In this document: in pieces, positions 44,631-53,898 of the stretch
Layout of the letters: each line of letters begins with the position of its first letter
Position numbering within the stretch: the first letter of the stretch is position 1
Assembly (NCBI RefSeq): GCF_900103525.1
Contig: NZ_FNHN01000006.1
Location: forward strand, 248,001-312,000
Source: Bacillus sp. OK048
Lineage (GTDB): Bacteria; Bacillota; Bacilli; Bacillales; Cytobacillaceae
Reading direction: 5' to 3'
DNA length: 64,000 nucleotides
Position numbers and translations under genes: made by a program
Notes under the pieces: generated by a model
The model's database searches: none
What the model was told of the DNA's origin: nothing
Seen by the model: only the letters and a program-made list of their open reading frames with translations

Positions 44631-47582
44631 ATGAAAGAAAGAAAGAATGGAACAGGTACGCTCGATCGAATTGATTCCATCCTAGCAGTAAATTCTTCTA
44701 AATTAAATTTTAATTCAGAATGGAGATTTCAGCAGGAAGCTGTGGTAGATGCACAACATCCAAAGTTTGATGATTCAGATTGGTCAATCGTCAGCACACC
44801 ACATACGTTTAATGACGTGGATACCTTCGATAATTTTATGGAAGGTGGTCATAATGGCGAACGAGGGATGTTTACTGGGAAAACCTGGTACAGGAAGTGT
44901 TTTAAACTAGATCAAAAAAATGCGGACAAAAAGGTCTTCATCGAATTTGAAGGAGTTCGCCAAGCTGCCGATGTGTACATGAATGGAATTAAATTGGAAG
45001 GAAAAAGTGAAAATGGGTTTATTCCATTTGGCTATGATTTAACACCATTTTTACATTTTGGGGAAAGGGAAAATGTGCTTGCCGTCATGGTGGATAACAC
45101 GTTTCCCTATATCGCCGAGGGGACTGAAGAAGATGTCCTTAGCTGGCACGATTCCCATTGGCATCCCACACATGGCGGGATATACCGAAATGTTTATCTT
45201 CATATAAAGGATAAGCTGCACATCACCCTGCCTTTATATAGTTTCTTAAAAACGCAAGGTACGTATGTCTATGCATTTGACATTGAGCGGGAATCTGCCA
45301 ATGTGGCGGTGGAAGCAGAAGTAATCAATGAGTATTCCACTGCAAAAAAGGTTGAATTTTTGGCGGAAGTGATCGACCGTGACGGCAAAGTCGTCCTTAC
45401 GTTGAATGATAGCAGGGAGTTCGCATCAAATGAAAAGTTTGTCTTTCGGACAACGGGCCAATTGGTCAATCCACACAGGTGGTCAACTGATTATCCTTAT
45501 ATCTATACGGTCAGAACCTTCATCAAAACGGATGGGAAAGTGGCAGACTCCTATGATACGCCACTTGGAATTCGAACGTTTGAATTTACCAATGATCAAG
45601 GATTCTTTCTCAATGGTCAACCGGTGAAATTAACTGGTTGGGGGCAAAGACCCACCAACGAATGGGCAGGTTTAGGAACCGCTTATCCAAACTGGATGCA
45701 TGGTTTTATTTTTCAATTAATGAAAGAGGCAGGCGGGAACTTTATCAGATGGGGCCATTCTGCCGGTTCACCAGTGGATATCGAGGCCGCAGATAAATTA
45801 GGTCTGATTACGCTGCAGCCAGGTGTGGATGGGGAAGGCAGTACGGTTGGCGGTGTGTATAGCGATGTCGCGTATAAAATTCGATCGGAAGCCTTTCGTG
45901 ATTTGGTGATATATTACCGTAATAGTCCTTCGATTTTACTTTGGGAAGGCGGAAACCAAAGTGTACCCGAGAAAGAAGCCCAAACATTAATAGAAATCGT
46001 CGATACTTGGGATCCTATGGGCATGCGCGCATATGCTCACAGACGAAGTAATTTAATTATGGCGAACTATATCGATGTTTCCATTGGTACGGAAGGAAGC
46101 TGGGAATTAAAGAAGAAAGGTAAGCCAGTGATTGAGGGTGAATATAACCGGGAAGAAGCAGCCAGACGGGTGTGGGACCGATATACTCCAGGATACGAAG
46201 ATTACCAAACAGCGTCTGGGTCGGCCTATAATCTGACTTCGGAAGAATTTGCTCGAAATCAAGCCAAGCATTTTGAAAAAATTAGTGATCTGGCCCATTG
46301 TGGCGGCGCGAACTGGATATTCTCTGATTCTACTAGTCATGGACGTGTCCATTCGGAAGTATCTCGGGTTAGTGGTCAAGTTGATGGTGTCATGCTGCCA
46401 AAAGAAGCTTTTTATGCCGCAAAGGCTATTTATCGAGTGGATCCACAAGTCCATATCATTGGTCATTGGAATTATCCAGAAGGAACTGTTAAGGACATTT
46501 ACGTCATGTCCAATGCAGAAGAAGTTGAATTATATGTGAACGGAAAATCAAAAGGATTTGGTTTGAGAAGCTCGACCTATTTGTTTACGTTTGAAAATAT
46601 TTGCTGGGAGCCTGGTAGAATAGAGGCCATTGCGTATAACCGAGATAATGTGATCGTAGCTGAGCATGTCAAGAAAACAGCAGGTGAACCTCAAGCGGTC
46701 AAGCTTACAGTGATTACAGGTCCGCAGGGACTAAAGGCAGATGGATCCGATATTGCCTTAATCGATGCGGAAGTGGTGGATGATGAGGGTCAACGCGTTC
46801 CAACTTTTGAAGGGCGGATTGATTTTGTACTGGAAGGCGAAGCGATTTGGCGGGGTGGCTATAACAGTGGCAAAGAAGCCTCAACCAATAACACTTACTT
46901 AGACATTGAAGCCGGTATCAATCGGGTAGCTGTTCGTTCCACACTTACTCCAGGAAAGATCAAGGTTTCAGGATTCATAGAGGGACTTACATCTGATACG
47001 GTTATCGTCGAATCCATTTTGGTACCGTGTGATGCTGGGATTTCCACTGAACTTCCTACCTTACCAGAATATGAGCTAGGGACAGAGCCGGCAATTGGAG
47101 ATGGACCTGTAGAACTCTTAGTGGCAGATGAAATCGAACCTGAAGGCTCATTGCTGATTTCTGATTTTTCCTATTCAGGCGTATATGAACCGGGTGGCAT
47201 AAAAGTAAACGCACAGAACGGTGATCAAATTTACTTTGATCGAGGAAATGAGTTCCAATCGCTGCCAGAGAGTTTACTAGGCAGTGATTATATTCAAGTA
47301 GCAAACACTGAAAGTAACTATAAAGCGTTAGACCTTATCCACTTTACCGTAACTCAGAGGGCGAAAGTATCGGTTGCACACGACGACCGCATCATTCGGC
47401 CAGATTGGTTAACAGAGGAATATGCAGAAACACCTGAAAAAATCCTAGTAGATGGCGTGACACACACCGTGTTTGAAAAAACAGTCGAAGCCGGCACCAC
47501 CTTAACCCTTGGTGGAAACCAGGATCATACTAATGAAAACAACTGTAACACGTACATTGTCTTTGTAAAAGCAGTTTGGTAA
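44631..47582 (+). CDS. Glycoside hydrolase family 2 protein (beta-galactosidase-like)
   Basis: 983 residues, no signal peptide: sugar-binding domain (about 25-215), Ig-like domain (220-325), TIM barrel (about 330-620) and C-terminal Ig-like/DUF4982-type and carbohydrate-binding-like domains. The nucleophile region is present (KPVIEGEYNREEA). The acid/base region reads SILLWEGGNQSV, so the usual Asn-Glu pair is Asn-Gln, with a Glu three residues earlier. It likely cleaves an imported oligosaccharide; exact specificity cannot be assigned. Last gene of the sugar locus. Confidence 0.85.
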   Translation: MKERKNGTGTLDRIDSILAVNSSKLNFNSEWRFQQEAVVDAQHPKFDDSDWSIVSTPHTFNDVDTFDNFMEGGHNGERGMFTGKTWYRKCFKLDQKNADKKVFIEFEGVRQAADVYMNGIKLEGKSENGFIPFGYDLTPFLHFGERENVLAVMVDNTFPYIAEGTEEDVLSWHDSHWHPTHGGIYRNVYLHIKDKLHITLPLYSFLKTQGTYVYAFDIERESANVAVEAEVINEYSTAKKVEFLAEVIDRDGKVVLTLNDSREFASNEKFVFRTTGQLVNPHRWSTDYPYIYTVRTFIKTDGKVADSYDTPLGIRTFEFTNDQGFFLNGQPVKLTGWGQRPTNEWAGLGTAYPNWMHGFIFQLMKEAGGNFIRWGHSAGSPVDIEAADKLGLITLQPGVDGEGSTVGGVYSDVAYKIRSEAFRDLVIYYRNSPSILLWEGGNQSVPEKEAQTLIEIVDTWDPMGMRAYAHRRSNLIMANYIDVSIGTEGSWELKKKGKPVIEGEYNREEAARRVWDRYTPGYEDYQTASGSAYNLTSEEFARNQAKHFEKISDLAHCGGANWIFSDSTSHGRVHSEVSRVSGQVDGVMLPKEAFYAAKAIYRVDPQVHIIGHWNYPEGTVKDIYVMSNAEEVELYVNGKSKGFGLRSSTYLFTFENICWEPGRIEAIAYNRDNVIVAEHVKKTAGEPQAVKLTVITGPQGLKADGSDIALIDAEVVDDEGQRVPTFEGRIDFVLEGEAIWRGGYNSGKEASTNNTYLDIEAGINRVAVRSTLTPGKIKVSGFIEGLTSDTVIVESILVPCDAGISTELPTLPEYELGTEPAIGDGPVELLVADEIEPEGSLLISDFSYSGVYEPGGIKVNAQNGDQIYFDRGNEFQSLPESLLGSDYIQVANTESNYKALDLIHFTVTQRAKVSVAHDDRIIRPDWLTEEYAETPEKILVDGVTHTVFEKTVEAGTTLTLGGNQDHTNENNCNTYIVFVKAVW

Positions 47583-47644
47583 CACTGATTCCGGCGAAAC
47601 GGGACACGGTGACAGGCGCTGCTCGTGGATAGCCATTGAAAAGG

Positions 47645-47675
47645 AAAAGAGAGCGAAGGAATACGCTCTCTTTTT
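47645..47675 (+). terminator. Intrinsic terminator after the GH2 gene
   Basis: AAAAGAGAGCG pairs with CGCTCTCTTTTT around 8 nt, about 63 bp after the stop codon. Confidence 0.85.
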
Positions 47676-47692
47676 GATGTATGCGTATATAA

Positions 47693-47890
47693 CTATCTTT
47701 TTTTTCCTGCTAACGATAGTAACCCCTGGATGATCAAGACAAAGGAGAATAAAAGGATGGCTAGGATACCAATAAGAACAACTAACGGACTAAGCGGTGT
47801 GAAAAATCCTGTTAACGGTACCTTTAATAAGGCAAAACCAGCGATGATACAGGATAAATATAAAAAAGGACTGCGATCTAACACACTCAT
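47693..47890 (-). CDS. Small two-helix membrane protein, unknown function
   Basis: 65 residues with two hydrophobic helices (about 9-27 and 33-58) and a basic C-terminus (GKKR). ATG at 47890 has AAAGGAGTGAG at good distance, which makes it a real gene more likely than the overlapping plus-strand frame. Family not recognised. Confidence 0.6.
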   Translation of the reverse strand: MSVLDRSPFLYLSCIIAGFALLKVPLTGFFTPLSPLVVLIGILAILLFSFVLIIQGLLSLAGKKR

Positions 47891-48057
47891 CGTCTGCTCA
47901 CTCCTTTCTGGGATTACTTCAGTCTATTCCTGAAATGAGTGAGTTATTTATTATAAGGATAAATCAGGGCAAAGTAACTAGTTTCTGGAAGGATATCCCT
48001 GTAGGGTGGGTTTGAAGATGTATTGAAGACAAATCTCAGATGAATGAGCGTGGGATT

Positions 48058-48224
48058 TGTCCTTCATCGGTGTTATGAAGGACAAAACCAAAGCGAATCT
48101 ATGAAGAAATGTCCTTCATCGGTGTTATGAAGGACAAAACCAAAGCGAATCTATGAAGAAATGTCCTTCATCGGTGTTATGAAGGACAAAACCAAAGCGA
48201 ATCTATGAAGAAATGTCCTTCATC
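48058..48224. repeat. Tandem 52-bp repeat array (three full units plus a partial)
   Basis: Units begin at 48058, 48110, 48162 and 48214 and appear identical. Each contains the inverted repeat TGTCCTTCAT-CGGTGTT-ATGAAGGACA, then a 25-bp spacer. The stretch 47891-48057 before it holds no gene I can see. It lies just past the 3' end of the ferredoxin-type gene. Confidence 0.93.
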
Positions 48225-48239
48225 ATCCTATCCGCCCCA

Positions 48240-48779
48240 TTACTTTAAAAAATACCTTTTTCTCGGCTTTACTGGATAGAATACGATGGATGGACACGTC
48301 ATCCGTATGTCTGGAAAACCTGGAAGGGTCATGACCGCTTCCGGGTCTGAAAATTTGTTTAGGTCGACAATCGATAGCGCGCCTGTTGAGCATGCTTCCA
48401 CACATGCAGGCGGCAGTCCGGCATCCTGACGCGGATAGCACATCTGGCATTTACTTACTTTTTGTGTTTCTGGATTAAACTGTGGAGCATGGTAGGGGCA
48501 TGCAGAAACACATAATTGACAGCCATTGCAGCGGCTTTCATCGATTTCGACAATTCCATCCTGTCTTTTTGTAAATGCACTCTCCGGACATACTCTAAAG
48601 CATTCTGGGGTATCACAGTGGTTGCATGATACAGATAGAAAAAAATCAGATGCAATTTTACTAACCTTTCGCCATCTTATATGGGAAGGAGTTTGGTTTT
48701 CATTTTTACAGGCAATCTCGCATGCTTTGCAGCCAATACAATCATCGGCATTAAAGGAATATGCCAGCTGTTTAACCAT
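48240..48779 (-). CDS. Four-cluster ferredoxin-type subunit (DmsB/HycB-like)
   Basis: 179 residues with four Cys groups typical for four [4Fe-4S] clusters: C14-x2-C17-x2-C20-x3-C24; CNHCDTPECFRVCP; CNGCQLCVSACP; CQMC-x10-CVEAC. Likely the electron-transfer partner of the Mo enzyme encoded upstream on the same strand; no Tat signal, consistent with that enzyme. A 300-bp repeat element separates the two genes. ATG behind GGAGGGAG. Confidence 0.88.
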   Translation of the reverse strand: MVKQLAYSFNADDCIGCKACEIACKNENQTPSHIRWRKVSKIASDFFLSVSCNHCDTPECFRVCPESAFTKRQDGIVEIDESRCNGCQLCVSACPYHAPQFNPETQKVSKCQMCYPRQDAGLPPACVEACSTGALSIVDLNKFSDPEAVMTLPGFPDIRMTCPSIVFYPVKPRKRYFLK

Positions 48780-48829
48780 TTGTCTCCCTCCATTTTTAAA
48801 ATAAAAGTATAAGTCTTTGAACTTAGTTT

Positions 48830-49127
48830 ACTGTCCAGCGCAAGCGGCCCTAACGGCTAGTGTCCTTCGCTCTCCGCCCTACGATAAGTCAACATCGAAT
48901 GCGCCAAACCTGCTCCTGCGCCAAAGCATATTCAAAGTAGCGGCTGTTCAGCTCGTCGCAAAGCTGCAAAGAAGTAATTCAAGTAGCGGCTTGGCTCTTC
49001 GTGTTTCCTTTATCTCGGTTGGAGCGCTCCACAAGGAACGCTTCGGCAGCATAGGTTTCGCACGAAGGAAAAGCGTTAGCTTTTACGAGGAGGACATACG
49101 CCGCTGATCAGGGTGCTTCCGCTTTTT
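48830..49127. repeat. GC-rich intergenic repeat element between Mo-enzyme subunit genes
   Basis: A locally GC-rich non-coding segment bounded by CTGTCCAGCGCAAGCGG on the left and CAGGGTGCTTCCGCTTTTTT on the right, with several short inverted repeats. The right end recurs at 62936-62956 (CAGGGCGCTTCCGCTTTTTA), again at the 3' end of a minus-strand gene. It resembles dispersed Bacillaceae box-type repeats. Its right end contributes the last codons of the upstream Mo-enzyme gene. The 96-codon plus frame inside is not credible. Confidence 0.6.
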
Positions 49128-51099
49128 TGATTTTTACCATGCTGTCATAGAAATACGTACTGCCAATCTGGTCATTTGGTTGTGAAATTAATTGATTGAT
49201 AGGATGATCACCAGCTTGATGAGCAAGGATGATCGTTTTGGGCAAATGCGGATTAATTTTGGAAACACCTACGATTTTTCCCTGGTCATTATATACCTCA
49301 ATTTTTTCCCGTTCTTTAATCCCATTCACTCGGGCAGCTTCAATGGATAGTTCGATGCAGGATTCATCCTGCGGGCTATTAAGCCAATTTAACGATTCAT
49401 ACTGTGAATGTATTTTTAATAAAGATTGCGGAGTGATCAATTTATATTCATTTGCTTTATCGAATCCAGCCTGGTCATGTGCCCTTTGATTAGCAGGTGA
49501 AAATAAGCGGAATTTGTTTCTGTCTTCACTCATTACCTTTGTGATATCTTTTTTAAATGGCCGCTCCATGAGTTCTTCAAAACTTGAAAATGAATATAGC
49601 TCCATAATCTCCGGAGTCAGTTCTTCTTTAATCCAATCAATCGGTTCTTTGGAAGCTGGGAAATTTGAAAAGCCCGGTGACAGTTCGTTTAATTTTGTCG
49701 TTAACTCTCTGGCGATTTGAAGGTCACTTTTAGCTTCATAATAAGGCGGAATCGCCTTTTGATTGAACGATAACCAATAATGCCAATAGCCTACATTTAA
49801 GTCTTCTTCTTCAAAGTGCGTGGCAGCAGGCAGGACAATGTCTGATCTTTCTGCTGTCTTTGTCATGTACAGATCAACGGTAACAATTAATTCTATTTGC
49901 TGAAACAATTCATCCCAAGCGTTAAAATTTTGATCCTGGGTAATGTTTCTTGATGCAATCCATAGCAGCTTAAGAGGTGGGTCAGAAAGCAGCAGGGCAT
50001 TTGCTGCATAATCACTAATATCCACTTCCCGTGAGGCTGGGATTGACGGGTGCTCTGGCCCTTTATGATTGAGGAGTGCACATGGAAAATCCTCGACATC
50101 AAAATGCATATAGTAAAGTCCGCCATTTGGAATAAAAAGGTTCCCAGTGACTGCTGCGAGACTGTTGATGGCGCTAATGCTCTCACTTCCGCGTTTATTC
50201 CTCTGTACACCTAGCCCAGCCCAGGTAGCAATCGGTTTAGTCGTTCCGTATAACTCGCTAAGTTCCCTGAGTGCCTCGATGGAAACACCTGTCTGTCTAC
50301 AGACCTCCTGAATCGATAAATGGTTTTCAAGATATTGTTTATACTCAAGCCAGCCTTCTGTTTGTTTTTCAAGGAACTGAATACAGTGTTGCTTTCTATT
50401 GATAACAAGTTTGGCAATGCCATGAGCAAGTAACTGATCTGTACCAGGATGAATTTGAATATAAAGATCGGCCTTTTGCGCCGTTTGCGAAAAAACAGGG
50501 TCAATGACGACGAGCTTTGCCCCTTGTTTACGAGCCTCATAGATAAATTTCATCTGGTGCACATTCGTTATCGCTGGGTTTGCCCCCCAAAGAACAATCA
50601 GTTTTGCTCCTGCCATATCCTCAGGAATAGAGCTGTAATTCTCCCCGAAGGATCGATTCATGGCAAGCCTTCCTGTTAGTGCACAAGGATTGCCAATGGG
50701 CATGGTATGTGGTCCCATGCTGTTAAACATTCCTTCTGTCGCATAATGAAGCAAACCGAGATTACCGGAATATTTATTGTAGCCACTTGCTAAATTAGAG
50801 CCATAGCGCTGATTCAGTTCAACCATTTTTGAAGCGATGATGGTGTAAGCCTCATCCCATGAAATCCGTTTCCAATTTCCAGAGCCTCTAGGGCTTTGAA
50901 GCATCGGATATTTAAGCCGGTTTGGACTATATACGTATTCTGTATAGGCATAACCCTTCGCGCAAAGCCGCCCCTTCGAATATCCATGATCAGGATCCCC
51001 GGTCACCTTGATCAGCTTCCCATTCTTAACATGTGAGAGGATGCCGCAGGTTCCATAGCAATTCCGTGGACAAGTATTACGATAGATAGCTTCTTTCAA
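49108..51099 (-). CDS. Cytoplasmic molybdopterin oxidoreductase (DMSO reductase superfamily)
   Basis: 663 residues, no Tat signal. N-terminal [4Fe-4S] site C10-x3-C14-x3-C18-x27-C46, then Mo-bisPGD domains with KLIVLWGANPAIT and HPGTDQLLAHGI, and a C-terminal molydopterin dinucleotide binding domain. C139 in IGNPCAL is a candidate metal ligand but this is uncertain. Substrate unknown; with the adjacent ferredoxin subunit and PucR regulator it may act in purine/xanthine-type, formate or other redox chemistry. The C-terminal KKAEAP is encoded in a repeat element. Confidence 0.88.
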   Translation of the reverse strand: MKEAIYRNTCPRNCYGTCGILSHVKNGKLIKVTGDPDHGYSKGRLCAKGYAYTEYVYSPNRLKYPMLQSPRGSGNWKRISWDEAYTIIASKMVELNQRYGSNLASGYNKYSGNLGLLHYATEGMFNSMGPHTMPIGNPCALTGRLAMNRSFGENYSSIPEDMAGAKLIVLWGANPAITNVHQMKFIYEARKQGAKLVVIDPVFSQTAQKADLYIQIHPGTDQLLAHGIAKLVINRKQHCIQFLEKQTEGWLEYKQYLENHLSIQEVCRQTGVSIEALRELSELYGTTKPIATWAGLGVQRNKRGSESISAINSLAAVTGNLFIPNGGLYYMHFDVEDFPCALLNHKGPEHPSIPASREVDISDYAANALLLSDPPLKLLWIASRNITQDQNFNAWDELFQQIELIVTVDLYMTKTAERSDIVLPAATHFEEEDLNVGYWHYWLSFNQKAIPPYYEAKSDLQIARELTTKLNELSPGFSNFPASKEPIDWIKEELTPEIMELYSFSSFEELMERPFKKDITKVMSEDRNKFRLFSPANQRAHDQAGFDKANEYKLITPQSLLKIHSQYESLNWLNSPQDESCIELSIEAARVNGIKEREKIEVYNDQGKIVGVSKINPHLPKTIILAHQAGDHPINQLISQPNDQIGSTYFYDSMVKIKKAEAP

Positions 51100-51116
51100 G
51101 CTAACCCGCCTCCCGT

Positions 51117-52334
51117 TTACATTTTTCTTAGCTGCTTGATTTTTAATGCGGCGGTTATATTTAGTTTGATGTTCAAATCATCCAACTTTACATTGAGTAT
51201 TTCTTCGATTTTTTTCAAACGGTATCGTAAAGTATTTCTATGGAGGAACAGGGCTTTTGAAGTCGCTGTCATATCGAATTGATTGGCGGCCAATCCTTCA
51301 AGTGTTTCCATTAATTGCGCGTTATTCGTTTCGTCATAAAGCAGCAATTCCCCTAATGTCGCTTCGTAAAATTCTTTTAAATCTTGCAGGTCATGCTTAT
51401 ATAAGATTCTTTCCAAGCCTAAATCTGAAAAAAATGGAATCATCATCCCCATTAATTCCCCAAGCTCTAAAGCAACTTTAGCCTCCTGAAAGCTTCGAAA
51501 TAAGTCGACAGGACTTGTGTACGTTTTTCCAATACCACAGGAAAGAGCCTGATCGGGATGGAGTGATTTCATCTGGTTGATGATCGAAGTGGAAAAACCT
51601 TCAATCGCAGCTCGATGGTTCTTTTGCTGATCATCCTCTAAAGGAAAAATCACAATCACTTGGCTTTTTCTTTTTAAAGTAATGGGCTTTATTCTTCCAT
51701 CGATTAAGGTTCGCTCCACGATATAGAGTAGATGGTTGATCATTTGTTTGCCCGTCAAAATAGGATTAAAGTCGGTTAATGAAAAAACTAACACCGTATG
51801 TGGAAGGTGAAAATCCCAATTCCACACACTCCCATATTCATAAATATCCTCTGGTTGTTTGAGATTTCCATAGAGTAAGTCGAATAAGAATGGTTCCTTG
51901 AACTTCATTTTCTCTTGTCGCTTTTCTAGTTTTCTATGAAGCTGAATACTAGCAAGTGATGCGGCAAATTCAAGTATGGATGAATAGGTTTCAGGTTTTT
52001 CCTTTTTACTTGGCAAAATAAATAAATAACCAAGCGTACTATTTCCCTGTGTAATCGGGGAAACAAGACCATATTCATCGGACATTGTTGTTGTAATTTG
52101 GCAACTAAAGGCTGTTACGCTTTCAATCAAATCCAATGGTTGAATAGCCAAAATGGTAGTAAGTACAGGAACCCCTGGAGGATAGGACGATGAAAGGATT
52201 TGATAGTAGGAATCGGTGATCAGAACAGGGAGAGAGAGAAGGCTGCACAGTTTGTTTGCTAGTTGTGCGGTGTCTTCTGTTGTAGTAGAAAGCAATTGAT
52301 GTACAAAGTTTGGGACAATCATCGATTCATTCAT
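51117..52334 (-). CDS. PucR/CdaR-type transcriptional regulator
   Basis: About 405 residues. A GAF/PucR-like sensory half is followed by a GGDEF-like degenerate middle region (CGIGKTYTSPVDLFRSFQEAKVALELG) and the C-terminal PucR helix-turn-helix (MTATSKALFLHRNTLRYRLKKIEEILNVKLDD). The ATG at 52334 has AAAGGATGGGG upstream and is preferred over 52361. It probably controls the Mo-enzyme gene 18 bp downstream and possibly the divergent operon. Confidence 0.85.
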   Translation of the reverse strand: MNESMIVPNFVHQLLSTTTEDTAQLANKLCSLLSLPVLITDSYYQILSSSYPPGVPVLTTILAIQPLDLIESVTAFSCQITTTMSDEYGLVSPITQGNSTLGYLFILPSKKEKPETYSSILEFAASLASIQLHRKLEKRQEKMKFKEPFLFDLLYGNLKQPEDIYEYGSVWNWDFHLPHTVLVFSLTDFNPILTGKQMINHLLYIVERTLIDGRIKPITLKRKSQVIVIFPLEDDQQKNHRAAIEGFSTSIINQMKSLHPDQALSCGIGKTYTSPVDLFRSFQEAKVALELGELMGMMIPFFSDLGLERILYKHDLQDLKEFYEATLGELLLYDETNNAQLMETLEGLAANQFDMTATSKALFLHRNTLRYRLKKIEEILNVKLDDLNIKLNITAALKIKQLRKM

Positions 52335-52518
52335 AGTCCCCATCCTTTCTATCATACTCATGATTGTTACCTTAATGGTATCTCATTTACGAAGGAAGAA
52401 CAATGAATGTCACAGGATCGTAAAATCCTCATGTCCGCGACGCACAAAAAAAGACAGGATTTTTCGTTCACCGGGGACATATCAATCAATTCATTATCCT
52501 TTTATACTAAAAGTAGTA

Positions 52519-52534
52519 AGTGAAATGATTCACA
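52519..52534. promoter_or_regulatory. Fnr/Crp-like palindrome before the anaerobic-type operon
   Basis: AGTGA-AATGAT-TCACA matches the TGTGA-N6-TCACA pattern at 9 of 10 positions. It lies between a TATACT (52504) and the radical SAM start, so if functional it would sit unusually close to the start for activation. Confidence 0.4.
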
Positions 52535-52559
52535 AGGAGCGAAAAGAAAGGTGGATAAG

Positions 52560-53879
52560 ATGAAGACTCTCATGAATGAAAAAGAGAAGATAGTGAACAA
52601 TCCATCATTATATAACTATACAACGATCTACCAAAATATTGAACAAGCCACCATCAATCAAATTGAAACATTCGGTCTGCCTTTTGAGGATCGGAAAAAT
52701 GAAAAGGATTTAGAACTGCAAATTCAAAATCTTAAAGCTGATGGAGCTACGTTTAGAAATAATGGAAAAAGTGTTTTATCGAATCAAAAAATTTCGAGTG
52801 CTTGTGAAGCATGTCAAAAAGGCAGTGGCAGCTATACCAGTTTTGTTTCATTAAAATGCCACCGGGATTGCTATTTCTGTTTTAACAAAAATCAGGATAA
52901 CTACCAATTTTATTTGCAGAACCAAAAAAATGTGAATCAGGAGCTGCAATCTTTGTTTGACCAAAACATCGGGCTTACACATCTTGCCTTAACTGGCGGG
53001 GAGCCATTGTTACATCCAGATGAAACAATGGCATTTTTCCAGACAGCAAAGAAATTGTTTCCTAGAGCCCACACGAGGTTGTATACAGCAGGGGACCTAT
53101 TAACAGAAAAGGTTCTTCAAGGTTTAAGTGACGCCGGTTTGAAGGAGATTCGCTTCAGTATTAAGTTAGAAGATTCCCAGCAAAAAAGGAACCATATCCT
53201 TGGAAAAATTTCGTTAGCGAAAAACTATATTCCGAATGTACTAGTGGAAATGCCAGTGATTCCAGGAACAGGCGATGAAATGAAGAAGCTGCTCCTTGAT
53301 TTAGAAGACCTTGAAATCTTTGGGATTAACTTACTAGAATTTTGCTTCCCGCTTGAAAATGCCGAAGCCTTCCGCGAAAAAGGCTTTAAACTAAAAAATC
53401 CCCCTTATGATGTCTACTACAACTTTTGGTATGCGGGGGGACTGGCAGTGGCTGAAAGTGAGAAGCTTTGTCTTGAATTGGTTCAATATGCGCTGGAGAA
53501 GAAGTTAAAACTAGGTGTCCATTATTGCTCACTAGAAAATAAATTTACTGGGCAAATCTATCAACAAAACCATGATCAAATCATGGACGAAACCTATCAT
53601 TTTTCTACTGTTGATTATTACTTCAAAACAGCGAAGGTATTCGGACGTGATCAGCGAAAAGTTGTAAAGGTTTTGGAACGTAAAGGAGTTCCGTATCGTT
53701 CGAATGCGGATTATGATTACGTCCAGTTTCCCATTAAGGCGATACCGCAATTAAAAGAGAAGGATGTAAAGATTCTTATTTCTTCAAATGTTGTGGAAGT
53801 GGATCGTGGTCAGCAAACCATTCGCGAAGTCCATCTTGATTGGACAAAACCAACAGAATTTATCCTTGAAAGTATGTAA
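52560..53879 (+). CDS. Radical SAM protein associated with a Mo/W reductase operon
   Basis: About 439 residues from ATG 52560 (AAAGGTGG 6 bp upstream; GTG 52551 possible). The radical SAM cluster site is C100-x3-C104-x2-C107 (CHRDCYFC), with TGGEPLLHPD as the SAM-binding GGE motif. An extra CEAC pair about 20 residues earlier may bind metal. It precedes TorD-type, DmsA-, DmsB- and DmsC-like genes in one orientation, so it could make or modify a factor for that enzyme. Reaction unknown. Confidence 0.88.
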   Translation: MKTLMNEKEKIVNNPSLYNYTTIYQNIEQATINQIETFGLPFEDRKNEKDLELQIQNLKADGATFRNNGKSVLSNQKISSACEACQKGSGSYTSFVSLKCHRDCYFCFNKNQDNYQFYLQNQKNVNQELQSLFDQNIGLTHLALTGGEPLLHPDETMAFFQTAKKLFPRAHTRLYTAGDLLTEKVLQGLSDAGLKEIRFSIKLEDSQQKRNHILGKISLAKNYIPNVLVEMPVIPGTGDEMKKLLLDLEDLEIFGINLLEFCFPLENAEAFREKGFKLKNPPYDVYYNFWYAGGLAVAESEKLCLELVQYALEKKLKLGVHYCSLENKFTGQIYQQNHDQIMDETYHFSTVDYYFKTAKVFGRDQRKVVKVLERKGVPYRSNADYDYVQFPIKAIPQLKEKDVKILISSNVVEVDRGQQTIREVHLDWTKPTEFILESM

Positions 53880-53898
53880 CAAGAAGGGGTGTGCACAG

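Noticed and set aside
47730-47933. 67-codon plus-strand frame opposite the small membrane protein
   Set aside because: The minus-strand gene has a clear ribosome site and membrane helices; this one is its shadow.
48058-48224. CRISPR array
   Set aside because: Repeats are present, but the intervals between them are identical too and no cas genes occur; it is a simple tandem repeat.
48817-49107. 96-codon plus-strand frame in the GC-rich element
   Set aside because: Lies within a dispersed repeat, has no ribosome site and no domain-like pattern.
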